DNA of 19,536 nt from Cyanobacteria bacterium UBA11370 (GTDB taxonomy: Bacteria > Cyanobacteriota > Cyanobacteriia > Cyanobacteriales > Coleofasciculaceae): positions 21,219 through 40,754 of the forward strand of contig DNGI01000022.1 in NCBI GenBank assembly GCA_003486645.1. Reading direction: 5' to 3'. Of the stretch, positions 1 to 5,695 are shown piece by piece. A model generated the notes under the pieces. The model ran no database searches and was not told the DNA's origin. It was given only the letters and a program-made list of their open reading frames with translations. Position 1 is the first letter of the stretch. The number at the start of each line of letters is the position of its first letter. Both the position numbers and the translations under genes were made by a program.

Positions 1-375
1 AGACAAGAAGGTAGACAAGAAGGACAGCGCCAGATGGTGGAAAATATTCTTTCTGTACGATTTGGGGAATTGGATGAGGAGTTAGCGGAAGCGATCGCAC
101 CCATGTTACAGTTCCCTCCCCCAGAATTAACTCGCTTACTGTTTAATCTTTCTCGTGAAGAGTTGTTAGTTTGGTTTGGGAATGTTTCTTGGCGAGATCG
201 GTTACAAGAAGACAAGCAACAAAAAGTCGAACATTTTCTCAGCGTGCGCTTTGGTGAATTGGATGAAAGAATAACGAGTGCAATACCACCGTTATTACAG
301 TTACCAATAGCAGAATTAATTCAATTATTACAAAGTCTTTCTCGTGAGGAATTATTGGCACGGTTTGCAGAGTGA
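1..375 (+). CDS. DUF4351 protein, C-terminal part (partial, cut by window start)
   Basis: The reading frame is open from base 1, so this is the 3' end of a longer gene. The first codons read RQEGRQEGQRQ, the basic/acidic tandem linker common before the C-terminal domain of cyanobacterial Rpn-family (PD-(D/E)XK transposase-like) proteins. Two copies of a roughly 49-residue unit follow, each starting VE.(I/F)LSVRFGELDE and ending in LSREELL.(W/R)F, which is the DUF4351 signature. The missing upstream part would be expected to hold the nuclease domain, but that is inference. The first in-frame ATG is at 34, and it is internal to the protein rather than a start. Family members are usually about 250-350 residues and are scattered in many copies in cyanobacterial genomes; their role is poorly known. 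The gene ends at the TGA at 373. Confidence 0.8.
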   Translation, partial: RQEGRQEGQRQMVENILSVRFGELDEELAEAIAPMLQFPPPELTRLLFNLSREELLVWFGNVSWRDRLQEDKQQKVEHFLSVRFGELDERITSAIPPLLQLPIAELIQLLQSLSREELLARFAE

Positions 376-717
376 AAGGAGGCGCGTCGAACTTCGACAT
401 TTCATTAACTGTTTAATCCTCAAGATCTCATCCTAACGATCGCAACGTAGTTGATGGGCTTGAGTGAGGTGGCACGGCAGTATATGATTCAGCAGGCGTT
501 GGCACTGGTTTTAGGAGTTGGGAGTGATTTCTGTTTCCAGGGGTGATCCTTTGTTCTGAGTGGCGATCGCTAATCGGGTAGTCTACAAATCCCGGTATTG
601 TAAAAAAATACTAAATCCCGCTCGGAATATACAGGAATTTATGAGATAATGAGCAGTCCGTAGATTGATTAGGCTAATTAGTAGTCTAGGTGACAGTTTT
701 TCTCCAGGATACTCAAG
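376..717. other. Intergenic, 342 bp
   Basis: No convincing gene is present. A short palindrome (GTCGAA, one base, TTCGAC) lies at 386-398, soon after the preceding stop. One HIP1 octamer occurs near 563. The stretch before the next gene is AT-rich and includes GAGATAAT near 641, which could act as a -10 box for the gene at 718, but no matching -35 is clear. Confidence 0.5.
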
Positions 718-1299
718 ATGACAACGGATATAGAACGCTTTTGTATTAAATTCTTAGCTCGACCAGAAACGAAGATTGAAGAAACGACGTTTATTGAAAT
801 CTTTCATGAATGGATTCGTTTGCAAAAGCTGAAAGGTACATTAATTGATGTAGCTGATTATCGACACGTACCGAATGGCCCAGGCGTGATGTTGATTACT
901 CATGAAGTCAACTATGCAATGGAACATAGTAATGGTGAATTTGGTCTGTATGCTCAACGCAAGTTAGGTCAGGGAAAAACGAATAAAGAACGCATTCTCG
1001 AATTAGCAAAAGCCACGGCAACCTTTGGTGCTTTACTCGAATCTGACAGCCGAGTAGCCGGGAAATTAAGTTTGGAAGGTGGTAAATTTTATTATATGGC
1101 AAATGACCGTTTGAGAGCGCCGAATACTGAGGAAGCTTTTGCGGCGATTAAACCTGATTTAGAGGCGGCGGCGGCTGAACTTTATCCAGGTCAAAGTGTT
1201 TCTATTAGTCGCTTAGAGAATGACTCACGCGATCGCTTAACCGCAGTGATTCAGGTAGAAAAGTCTGTGGATATCAGTACTTTGGCTCAAGCTGCCTAA
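718..1299 (+). CDS. Conserved cyanobacterial protein of unknown function
   Basis: This is a 193-residue soluble protein with no signal peptide, membrane segment or motif I can assign to an enzyme family. It starts MTTDIERF and ends in STLAQAA. The composition is balanced, with an Ala/Glu-rich helical stretch around residues 139-157. I recall proteins of this size and pattern as conserved hypotheticals in cyanobacteria, but I cannot name a function. The ATG at 718 follows a weak purine stretch (CCAGGAT) about ten bases upstream. One HIP1 site lies inside the gene (near 1230), which suggests long residence in this genome. It lies 85 bp upstream of the Rrf2-type regulator on the same strand, so co-transcription is possible but not shown. 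Confidence 0.75.
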   Translation: MTTDIERFCIKFLARPETKIEETTFIEIFHEWIRLQKLKGTLIDVADYRHVPNGPGVMLITHEVNYAMEHSNGEFGLYAQRKLGQGKTNKERILELAKATATFGALLESDSRVAGKLSLEGGKFYYMANDRLRAPNTEEAFAAIKPDLEAAAAELYPGQSVSISRLENDSRDRLTAVIQVEKSVDISTLAQAA

Positions 1300-1336
1300 C
1301 AAAATTTGATATCGTTGAGTCACGGATAAATTCGCT

Positions 1337-1356
1337 CAATTAGCAATTAGCAATTA
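1337..1356. repeat. Heptameric short tandem repeat (STRR type)
   Basis: Just under three copies of CAATTAG in tandem, the reverse complement of the TAATTGC heptamer array at 12674-12693. Heptameric STRRs of this kind are typical of filamentous cyanobacteria. It lies in the leader of the Rrf2-type gene. Confidence 0.7.
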
Positions 1357-1384
1357 TCCCTTAATTTTTTCGCTTCAACAACCA

Positions 1385-1834
1385 ATGCCTCTAAAACTGT
1401 CCTCTAAAACTCAGTATGCGCTGTTGGCGCTGATTGAGTTAGCTGAAAAGTACGCTAGTGATGAACCCGTACAGATCCAGTATCTGGCTACCCAACAAGA
1501 TATCCCTGATCGCTATCTCGAACAATTATTAGCAACCTTAAAACGGGATAAGCTGGTACGCAGTTATCGGGGGCCTCGTGGGGGATATCTTCTCGCCCGC
1601 GAACCTCGAACAATTACCTTATTAGAAATTGTGAAAGCCATGGAAGGGGACAGTAGTCAAATTTCTGAGGGAGAAAATGGTTCTCACAAAAATGCTGGTA
1701 CTGTTGTCCAAGATGTTTGGCAAGAGGCGTGTCAAGCAGCTAATTCGGTTTTAGAGAGTTACACGTTATACGATCTAGTGGAAAAATGGAATACTAAACG
1801 ACAATCTCACCAGAGTTTAATGTACTACATTTAA
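1385..1834 (+). CDS. Rrf2-family transcriptional regulator
   Basis: A 149-residue protein beginning MPLKLSSKTQYALLAL, the standard Rrf2 N terminus. A winged helix-turn-helix occupies residues 1-85: recognition helix around IPDRYLEQLLATLKRD (40-55) and wing SYRGPRGGYLLARE (60-73). The DNA-contacting R/G-rich wing is intact. Residues 86-149 would form the dimerisation part. Iron-sulfur members such as IscR or NsrR carry three cysteines in the 90-110 region. Here the only cysteine is C116, so cluster binding is unlikely and a CymR-like or other non-Fe-S mode is more probable. Targets cannot be read from the sequence. No clear Shine-Dalgarno precedes the ATG, but this start gives the family-typical N terminus. 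A MITE-like repeat begins directly after the stop. Confidence 0.85.
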   Translation: MPLKLSSKTQYALLALIELAEKYASDEPVQIQYLATQQDIPDRYLEQLLATLKRDKLVRSYRGPRGGYLLAREPRTITLLEIVKAMEGDSSQISEGENGSHKNAGTVVQDVWQEACQAANSVLESYTLYDLVEKWNTKRQSHQSLMYYI

Positions 1835-1835
1835 A

Positions 1836-1934
1836 ACTGGAGTTTAGACTAATGTCACAGGTAGTGCTTTTTTCGGAAAAATTATCGCAAAAATACGCTA
1901 CAAGCATGGTTTTTGATTTAGTCTAAAGTCCAGT
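1836..1934. mobile_element. MITE-like element, family 1, copy 1
   Basis: A 99-bp segment bounded by 17-bp terminal inverted repeats: ACTGGAGTTTAGACTAA at 1836-1852 and TTAGTCTAAAGTCCAGT at 1918-1934, which pair with one mismatch. The interior has no coding potential. A second, more decayed copy lies at 7880-7974 and shares the left end and the core GGTAGTGCTTTTTTCGG. Small non-coding elements with terminal inverted repeats and more than one copy fit a MITE. No target-site duplication is clear. It starts two bases after the Rrf2 stop codon, and its right arm supplies the stop codon of the truncated cupin gene on the other strand. Confidence 0.65.
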
Positions 1935-2274
1935 CTTTTAGGGTCACTGGAGAAGATTCTCTCGTTGAGAGAGGTGAACTTACGAACTGATAATTGGTAA
2001 TGATATCAAATCCGGTTAATTGCACACACTTAAGCGAATATCTGAGACTTGGGTGATCTGAGATTTGCTCTTCATTCTGGTGAGCGTGGTAAATGAAAGA
2101 TTCCTTGCCTGATAGTACACGAGCAATTGTCACACTAATGCGTTTAAGACCGACAGCACGCCCAAGGAACCGTAAATAAATTTCTGAATTGGGATTGAGC
2201 GGATGATGAAACTCAAACGTATCCATTGAATTAATATCTGATGCTTTCAGCAGAGAATGTTGTTCATCAGTCAC
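1918..2274 (-). pseudogene. Truncated cupin-domain protein gene
   Basis: Translation from a GTG at 2274, with GGAGG eight bases upstream, gives a good cupin start: residues 17-69 carry FHHPLNPNSEIYL, SRAVGLKR-type (GRAVGLKR) and GKESFIYHAHQNEE. The last of these is cupin motif 1 with the metal-binding H-x-H (H63, H65). After E69 the similarity stops. The second half of the barrel, expected to continue with a WIYILSGRG-type strand and motif 2, is missing and is replaced by about 49 unrelated residues ending inside the MITE-like element. Intact relatives are about 150-160 residues, so roughly the C-terminal 60 percent is lost. The product is very unlikely to fold. Real cupin sequence is confined to about 2068-2274; 1935-2067 is foreign sequence that includes a TGATATCA/TCCGGT repeat end at 2001-2016. 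Confidence 0.75.
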
Positions 2275-2465
2275 GTTGATGTCCTCCGATCAAGTTGGCA
2301 AACGGTCTGAATACCACAATAAAGCATCTAAACTAAACATGAGTCAGGACACCTAGAACGCTTCCGGCAAGCCTGTGAGGAAGAGCAGTAAGCGGTAATT
2401 GCTAGTTAATCAGCGAAAGTAGCCTAAAAGTTATCTGTAAGCATTCAAAGCCAAGCTATCCAATT

Positions 2466-2484
2466 TTGTAGTATATTGTAGTAT
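2466..2484. promoter_or_regulatory. Short direct repeat upstream of the GNAT gene
   Basis: TTGTAGTAT occurs twice (2466-2474 and 2476-2484) at 10-bp spacing, 36 bp before the GNAT start. It could be a promoter -10 region or a helical-phase operator. The rest of the 2275-2519 gap shows no gene. Confidence 0.3.
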
Positions 2485-2519
2485 GCTCGATAAAGCTTGC
2501 AGAGTTAACTGGAGTTGAT

Positions 2520-3005
2520 GTGGGAATGCAAATTGAACCATATGACCCTCGCCACCTTGATGCTGTTATTCGTCTTTCGCTGCGGGCATGGACTCCGGTC
2601 TTTGATTCGATTCAGAAGGCGATGAACGCTGATGTGTACCAGGCATTCTATCCGAATCATTGGCGTGTGAGCCAGCAAAAAGCTGTCGAGAATGTCTGTG
2701 CTGCGGAGGACACGAAGGTATGGGTTGCGATCGATGCAGGTTCTGCTGTGGGTTTTGTAGCCGTGAAACTACACTCAGAGGACAGCATGGGTGAAATCTA
2801 CATGGTTGCTGTCGATCCAGACTTTCAAGGTCGCGGCATTGGTAGTGCTTTGATAGAATTCGCTCTGGCTTGGATGAAAGATGCTGGGATGTCTATTGCT
2901 ATGGTTGAGACTGGAGGTGATCCGGGTCATGCCCCAGCTCGTCATACTTATGAAAAGGCGGGTTTCGAGCTATTCCCAGTTGCCAGATACTTCAAGAAGC
3001 TCTAA
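2520..3005 (+). CDS. GNAT-family N-acetyltransferase
   Basis: A 161-residue single-domain GNAT enzyme, expected to transfer an acetyl group from acetyl-CoA to an amine. Motif A is clear: the strand GEIYMVAVDPDFQGRGIG with the pyrophosphate-binding loop Q103-G-R-G-I-G108 and the following helix SALIEFALAWMKDAG. Motif B is seen as ARHTYEKAGFELFPVARYFKKL, with the usual Y and GF. N-terminal residues 4-70 form the variable substrate-facing part, so the acceptor (small molecule, peptide or antibiotic) cannot be told. A GTG at 2520 (5 bases after GGAG) and an ATG at 2526 (11 bases after it) are both possible starts, and differ by two residues. The gene stands alone; the next 650 bp are repeats. Base composition looks less AT-rich than the nuclease modules that follow. 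Confidence 0.85.
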   Translation: MGMQIEPYDPRHLDAVIRLSLRAWTPVFDSIQKAMNADVYQAFYPNHWRVSQQKAVENVCAAEDTKVWVAIDAGSAVGFVAVKLHSEDSMGEIYMVAVDPDFQGRGIGSALIEFALAWMKDAGMSIAMVETGGDPGHAPARHTYEKAGFELFPVARYFKKL

Positions 3006-3023
3006 GTGTAGATGTGTTGATGG

Positions 3024-3315
3024 AAGCGATCGCATTGTATCCTTCAATTTAATGCGATCGCCCGTTCTTGTAGGTTGAGTTGAAGGATGAAACCCGACAC
3101 TCATCAGGTGCTTCTCCACCTCAACCCTGGTGCGATCGCCAGATCAAGTCATGTTTGGTTTCGCATTACCTACCGATTCATAAACAAGGATTTGATAGAC
3201 TCAACTCAATCTAAAGTGAGGGGCGATCGCACTCGTTCCTGCTCCGCCTTGGCAAGCTCTGAAGTGGCTCTGCCTCCAGCAAGCAGCAAAGCTGCATCGG
3301 AGCGGTCGTTGCGAC
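3024..3315. repeat. Dispersed direct repeat, copy A
   Basis: The longest of three direct copies (B at 5406-5620, C at 7986-8076). The shared core runs from GATCAAGTCATGTTTGG through AAGTGAGGGGCGATCGCAC. A and B also share a following segment of about 90 bp, ending near TCGGAGCGG and TTGCGAC, and a leading segment AAGCGATCGCATTG...CCTTCAA. Copy A carries 78 bp more than B between two HIP1 octamers (3054-3061 and 3132-3139). That extra stretch contains a GTAGGTTGAGTTGAAG...CTCAACC inverted repeat common in cyanobacteria. Short ORFs through this repeat are not genes. Confidence 0.8.
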
Positions 3316-3325
3316 ATTAGGTTAA

Positions 3326-3363
3326 TGCTGGATAAGACCGATATAAGGGGGTGTTATCCAGCA
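3326..3363. repeat. Perfect 10-bp inverted repeat (hairpin)
   Basis: TGCTGGATAA at 3326-3335 pairs perfectly with TTATCCAGCA at 3354-3363 around an 18-base loop. No U-tract follows, so it is not a standard terminator. It lies immediately beside the R-box-like pair at 3365-3390. Confidence 0.55.
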
Positions 3364-3364
3364 G

Positions 3365-3390
3365 ATCTAACGTTGAATACATAGTTAGAC
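3365..3390. other. Possible decayed attC remnant (R-box-like pair)
   Basis: ATCTAAC (3365-3371) and GTTAGAC (3384-3390) match the R'' (RYYYAAC) and R' (GTTRRRY) consensus of integron attC sites. They are only 12 bases apart, too close to hold L boxes, so this cannot be a complete site. It is noted because a full attC-like site lies after the next two genes at 5074-5161. A chance palindrome is a real alternative. Confidence 0.25.
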
Positions 3391-3489
3391 ACTTCAGCCC
3401 TATGATTAAGACAATTACGTTTTAGCCCTGACTTAAGGAATTGTAAGCGTTGCTATTGGCAGTGAGTTAAGCTATTAGGTAAAGCTAGT

Positions 3490-3615
3490 GCTAGTGCAGC
3501 ATGGCGGAAATAACTCATCACCTAAAATCTCTCCCTTGTCCCCCTTGTCCCCCTTGTCCTCCTTGTCTCCCTTTTACTCAGACGTGGTGACAAACTTCTG
3601 CCGTCCTGCACTAGC
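3490..3615. mobile_element. MITE-like element, family 2, with internal 9-bp tandem repeats
   Basis: A 126-bp segment with 21-bp imperfect terminal inverted repeats: GCTAGTGCAGCATGGCGGAAA at 3490-3510 and the reverse complement of GCTAGTGCAGGACGGCAGAAG at 3595-3615. Inside is a tandem CCCTTGTCC-type array (about 3533-3571). A related left end begins at 19498 and runs out of the window. It lies in the leader of the TIR/nuclease gene, 41 bp before its start. Confidence 0.65.
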
Positions 3616-3656
3616 CTGCCTACCCGAATGCTCCTCCTTTCAAGAGAATTTATGAT

Positions 3657-4529
3657 ATGACCGATCTTGAACGCAACTCGAAACAAAGACCACAAGTTTT
3701 CGTAAGTTATGCAAGTGCAGACCGTGCGGCTGCAAAAACGATTGTGGAAGGGTTGCGTTCGCGGAATCTCAATGTGTGGCTAGATGCTGATGAACTTCGT
3801 CCAGGAGATCACTGGGCTGAATCTATACGCACTGCTATTGAAGCCAGTGCTTATTTTCTGCTTTTACTGTCTAAGCATTCAGTGCAATCTTCTTGGATGG
3901 TTCATGAAGTTGAGGCTGTGCTAAAGGAACTTCAAAGCCGAGATGTCACTTTCCTACCTGTGCTTTTGGAAGACTGTGATATTCCATCGTCTCTTGCTAT
4001 ATATCAATGCTTTGATATGAGAAGCGGAGTTGAAGAGAATTTAGAGAAACTTGCTGAAGCTTTGAGATTTACTCCAAAAATTGATTTTGAAAAACTATCT
4101 CCACAAACTTTTGAGCAACTAGTTGTAGATCTTCTTCAAAAACTTGGCTTTGTTAACTTACAGTCAGAAATACAACAGAGAGACTCAGGTTTTGATGCTG
4201 TTGTTGAGTTCCGGCAAAAAGATCCATTTGGCGCTGAAACTCGTGAGGTTTACGCTGTCGAAACTAAATTTTATCGCCATTCTCGCGCAGGTTTAGAAGC
4301 ACTTAGACAGTTGGCTGGATATGCTAAAAGTGATCCAAAAATCAACAAAGCACTTCTTGTTACAAATGGGAACCTTACCTCTGTTGCTCTTGATTGGGTG
4401 AATGATGCCCCCAAAGCCACTGGTATTCCGATCCGGGTTATCGATGGAACAGAGTTAAAGAGGCTTCTCTTACAAAATACTGATTTGGTTTCTAAATACT
4501 TTTCTCCTAACTTAAGCAACGCTTCATGA
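3657..4529 (+). CDS. TIR domain fused to Mrr-like PD-(D/E)XK nuclease
   Basis: A 290-residue cytosolic fusion. Residues 11-138 are a TIR domain: QVFVSYASADR at the start, the VWLD strand with D45/E46, FLLLLSKHSVQSSWMVHEVE with the glutamate (E84) at the position of the TIR NADase catalytic residue, and TFLPVLLED. Residues 142-290 are a restriction-endonuclease-like domain of the Mrr type: LSPQTFEQLVVDLLQKLGF, then SGFDAVVEF (D180) and YAVETKFY (E202-x-K204), making a PD-(D/E)XK active site. TIR domains in bacterial defence hydrolyse NAD or make signalling nucleotides; Mrr-like domains cut modified or foreign DNA. Which part senses and which kills is not evident. The stop overlaps the next gene's ATG by four bases (ATGA), so the two are translationally coupled. 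HIP1 is absent. The ATG at 3657 lacks a strong Shine-Dalgarno. Confidence 0.85.
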   Translation: MTDLERNSKQRPQVFVSYASADRAAAKTIVEGLRSRNLNVWLDADELRPGDHWAESIRTAIEASAYFLLLLSKHSVQSSWMVHEVEAVLKELQSRDVTFLPVLLEDCDIPSSLAIYQCFDMRSGVEENLEKLAEALRFTPKIDFEKLSPQTFEQLVVDLLQKLGFVNLQSEIQQRDSGFDAVVEFRQKDPFGAETREVYAVETKFYRHSRAGLEALRQLAGYAKSDPKINKALLVTNGNLTSVALDWVNDAPKATGIPIRVIDGTELKRLLLQNTDLVSKYFSPNLSNAS

Positions 4530-5065
4530 GCCGAGTTACTGATTTAGTTAATCGGCTTGATAACTGTCCTGCCGGAGAAAGGGGTTGGCGAGAGTTTGAA
4601 GACTTGTGTACAGAAATTCTCGAATTTTTATTTGTTCCACCATTGGTTAGACCAATCAGTCAGCCTCGAACATACTCCGGTACAAATCGACGAGATGCTG
4701 TATTTCCTAATCGCAATTTTGATGAGAAGCATGGTTGGGGGTTGCTGCTCCGAGAATTAGAAGCAAGGATGATACTTTTTGAGTTCAAAAACTATGGAAC
4801 AACAGATATTGGACACGAAGAGGTAATCCAAACTAATAATTACCTTACTGAACCTATGGGTAGGCTTGCAATTATGGTATGTAGTAAACTTCCCGATAAT
4901 GGTGCTCATATTCAGCGAAATACTATATATAGTCGGCATAGGAAGGTAATTCTTTTTATGACTAAAGAACATCTCAAGGAAATGCTTTTCATCAAAGAAC
5001 GAGGTGAAGATCCATGTGATTTAATAGTCGATCTCGTTGAAAGATTCTACTTACAACATGACTAG
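4526..5065 (+). CDS. Putative PD-(D/E)XK-like nuclease coupled to the TIR/Mrr fusion
   Basis: A 179-residue protein I do not recognise as a named family. The arrangement suggests a PD-(D/E)XK fold: an N-terminal helix GWREFEDLCTEILEFLF with E25, GTNRRDAVFPN with D57, a strand ILFEFKNY with E86-x-K88, then helix-strand segments LAIMVCSK and KVILFMTKEHLKEML typical of the second half of such folds. It may therefore bind or cut DNA, or be an inactive partner of the TIR/Mrr protein. Its ATG lies in the ATGA overlap with the upstream stop, so the two products are probably made in fixed ratio. The stop is eight bases before an attC-like element, the spacing expected of the last gene in an integron cassette. 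Base composition is AT-rich and HIP1 is absent. Confidence 0.65.
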   Translation: MSRVTDLVNRLDNCPAGERGWREFEDLCTEILEFLFVPPLVRPISQPRTYSGTNRRDAVFPNRNFDEKHGWGLLLRELEARMILFEFKNYGTTDIGHEEVIQTNNYLTEPMGRLAIMVCSKLPDNGAHIQRNTIYSRHRKVILFMTKEHLKEMLFIKERGEDPCDLIVDLVERFYLQHD

Positions 5066-5073
5066 ACAAACGT

Positions 5074-5161
5074 GTCTAACAATTCGGTTGGAGCGGACTA
5101 TCAAAAAATACTGGTAAGGATGCAGAGTTTACTTGCAAGCCTCTCAACCAAACCGTTAGAC
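5074..5161 (+). other. attC-like integron recombination site
   Basis: An 88-bp imperfect palindrome directly after the stop of the nuclease pair. The R'' box GTCTAAC (5074-5080) matches the R' box GTTAGAC (5155-5161) perfectly. Next on each arm are five bases that do not pair (AATTC against AAACC), as in the unpaired central spacer. Then GGTTGGAG (5086-5093) pairs with CTCTCAACC with one extra base on one side, as in L boxes with an extrahelical base. The remaining roughly 50 bases would be the variable terminal structure. The orientation fits a plus-strand cassette gene. No integrase gene is in the window, so this would be a solitary or SALIN/CALIN-type site. Confirmation needs folding and a covariance-model search. 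Confidence 0.6.
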
Positions 5162-5281
5162 CGCTATCTATGTATGCGACATAAGCCACAAGTTGTAATC
5201 AAATAAAGGCTAGTCATTGGAGGTTCTAACTGGAACTTCTAGAGATTGCAGGTACGACCAATGCTTGGATAGTGAAGTGTG

Positions 5282-5373
5282 ATATCATGTCCGGTCGAAC
5301 ACCCTGAATAAAAACGCCGGAAACTTTTGTTTTTACAGGATTGCAATTATGGGCAATCGTCAGGACATGATAT
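5282..5373. mobile_element. Small inverted-repeat element (possible MITE)
   Basis: ATATCATGTCC (5282-5292) is mirrored exactly by GGACATGATAT (5363-5373) around a 70-base non-coding interior. The left end, TGATATCATGTCCGGT, resembles TGATATCAAATCCGGT at 2001-2016 in the foreign tail of the truncated cupin gene, suggesting a repeat family with more copies elsewhere. No open reading frame and no target duplication are seen. Confidence 0.45.
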
Positions 5374-5405
5374 GACTGCTAAATTCACAGTTTGAAATCT
5401 AATGC

Positions 5406-5620
5406 AAGCGATCGCATTGTATCCTTCAACTTGGCGGCGATCGCCCGATCAAGTCATGTTTGGTTTCGCGTTACCTACTGATTCATAAACAAGGACTTGA
5501 TAGACTCAACCAAATCTAAAGTGAGGGGCGATCGCACTCGTTCCTGCTCCGCTCTGGCAGACTCCGATGTGGCTCTGTCTCCAGCAAGCGGCAAAGCCGC
5601 ATCGGAGCGGCGGTTGCGAC
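5406..5620. repeat. Dispersed direct repeat, copy B
   Basis: The second direct copy of the repeat at 3024-3315, in the same orientation. It matches copy A over the leading AAGCGATCGCATTG segment, the GATCAAGTC...GGGGCGATCGCAC core and the trailing part through the CATCGGAGCGG and TTGCGAC stretches. It lacks the 78-bp inter-HIP1 stretch of copy A. It separates the TIR/nuclease module from the methylase-nuclease gene. A 64-codon minus-strand frame through it is not considered a gene. Confidence 0.8.
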
Positions 5621-5695
5621 TCAATGAGACAAGGAGGAATGCTAAACTACAACTGAGTTTTACGAGCATAGGTTAGAAGCAAGGAAGGTTGACAG

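Noticed and set aside
454..546. Short frame beginning MGLSEVARQYMIQQALAL
   Set aside because: Only about 30 codons, no ribosome site and no recognisable family; it may be a decayed fragment but cannot be supported.
2350..2391. Short frame reading GHLERFRQACEEEQ before the GNAT gene
   Set aside because: Could be a remnant of a lost gene, but it is too short and has no start codon or identifiable family.
3087..3320. 77-codon plus-strand frame after the GNAT gene
   Set aside because: It runs through dispersed repeat copy A, including HIP1 sites, with no family similarity or ribosome site.
3533..3571. CCCTTGTCC tandem units considered as a CRISPR-like array
   Set aside because: Units are 9 bp without spacers and sit inside a MITE-like element; this is a simple tandem repeat.
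5475..5669. 64-codon minus-strand frame within repeat copy B
   Set aside because: It lies inside a dispersed non-coding repeat and copy A does not keep an equivalent frame; no ribosome site.
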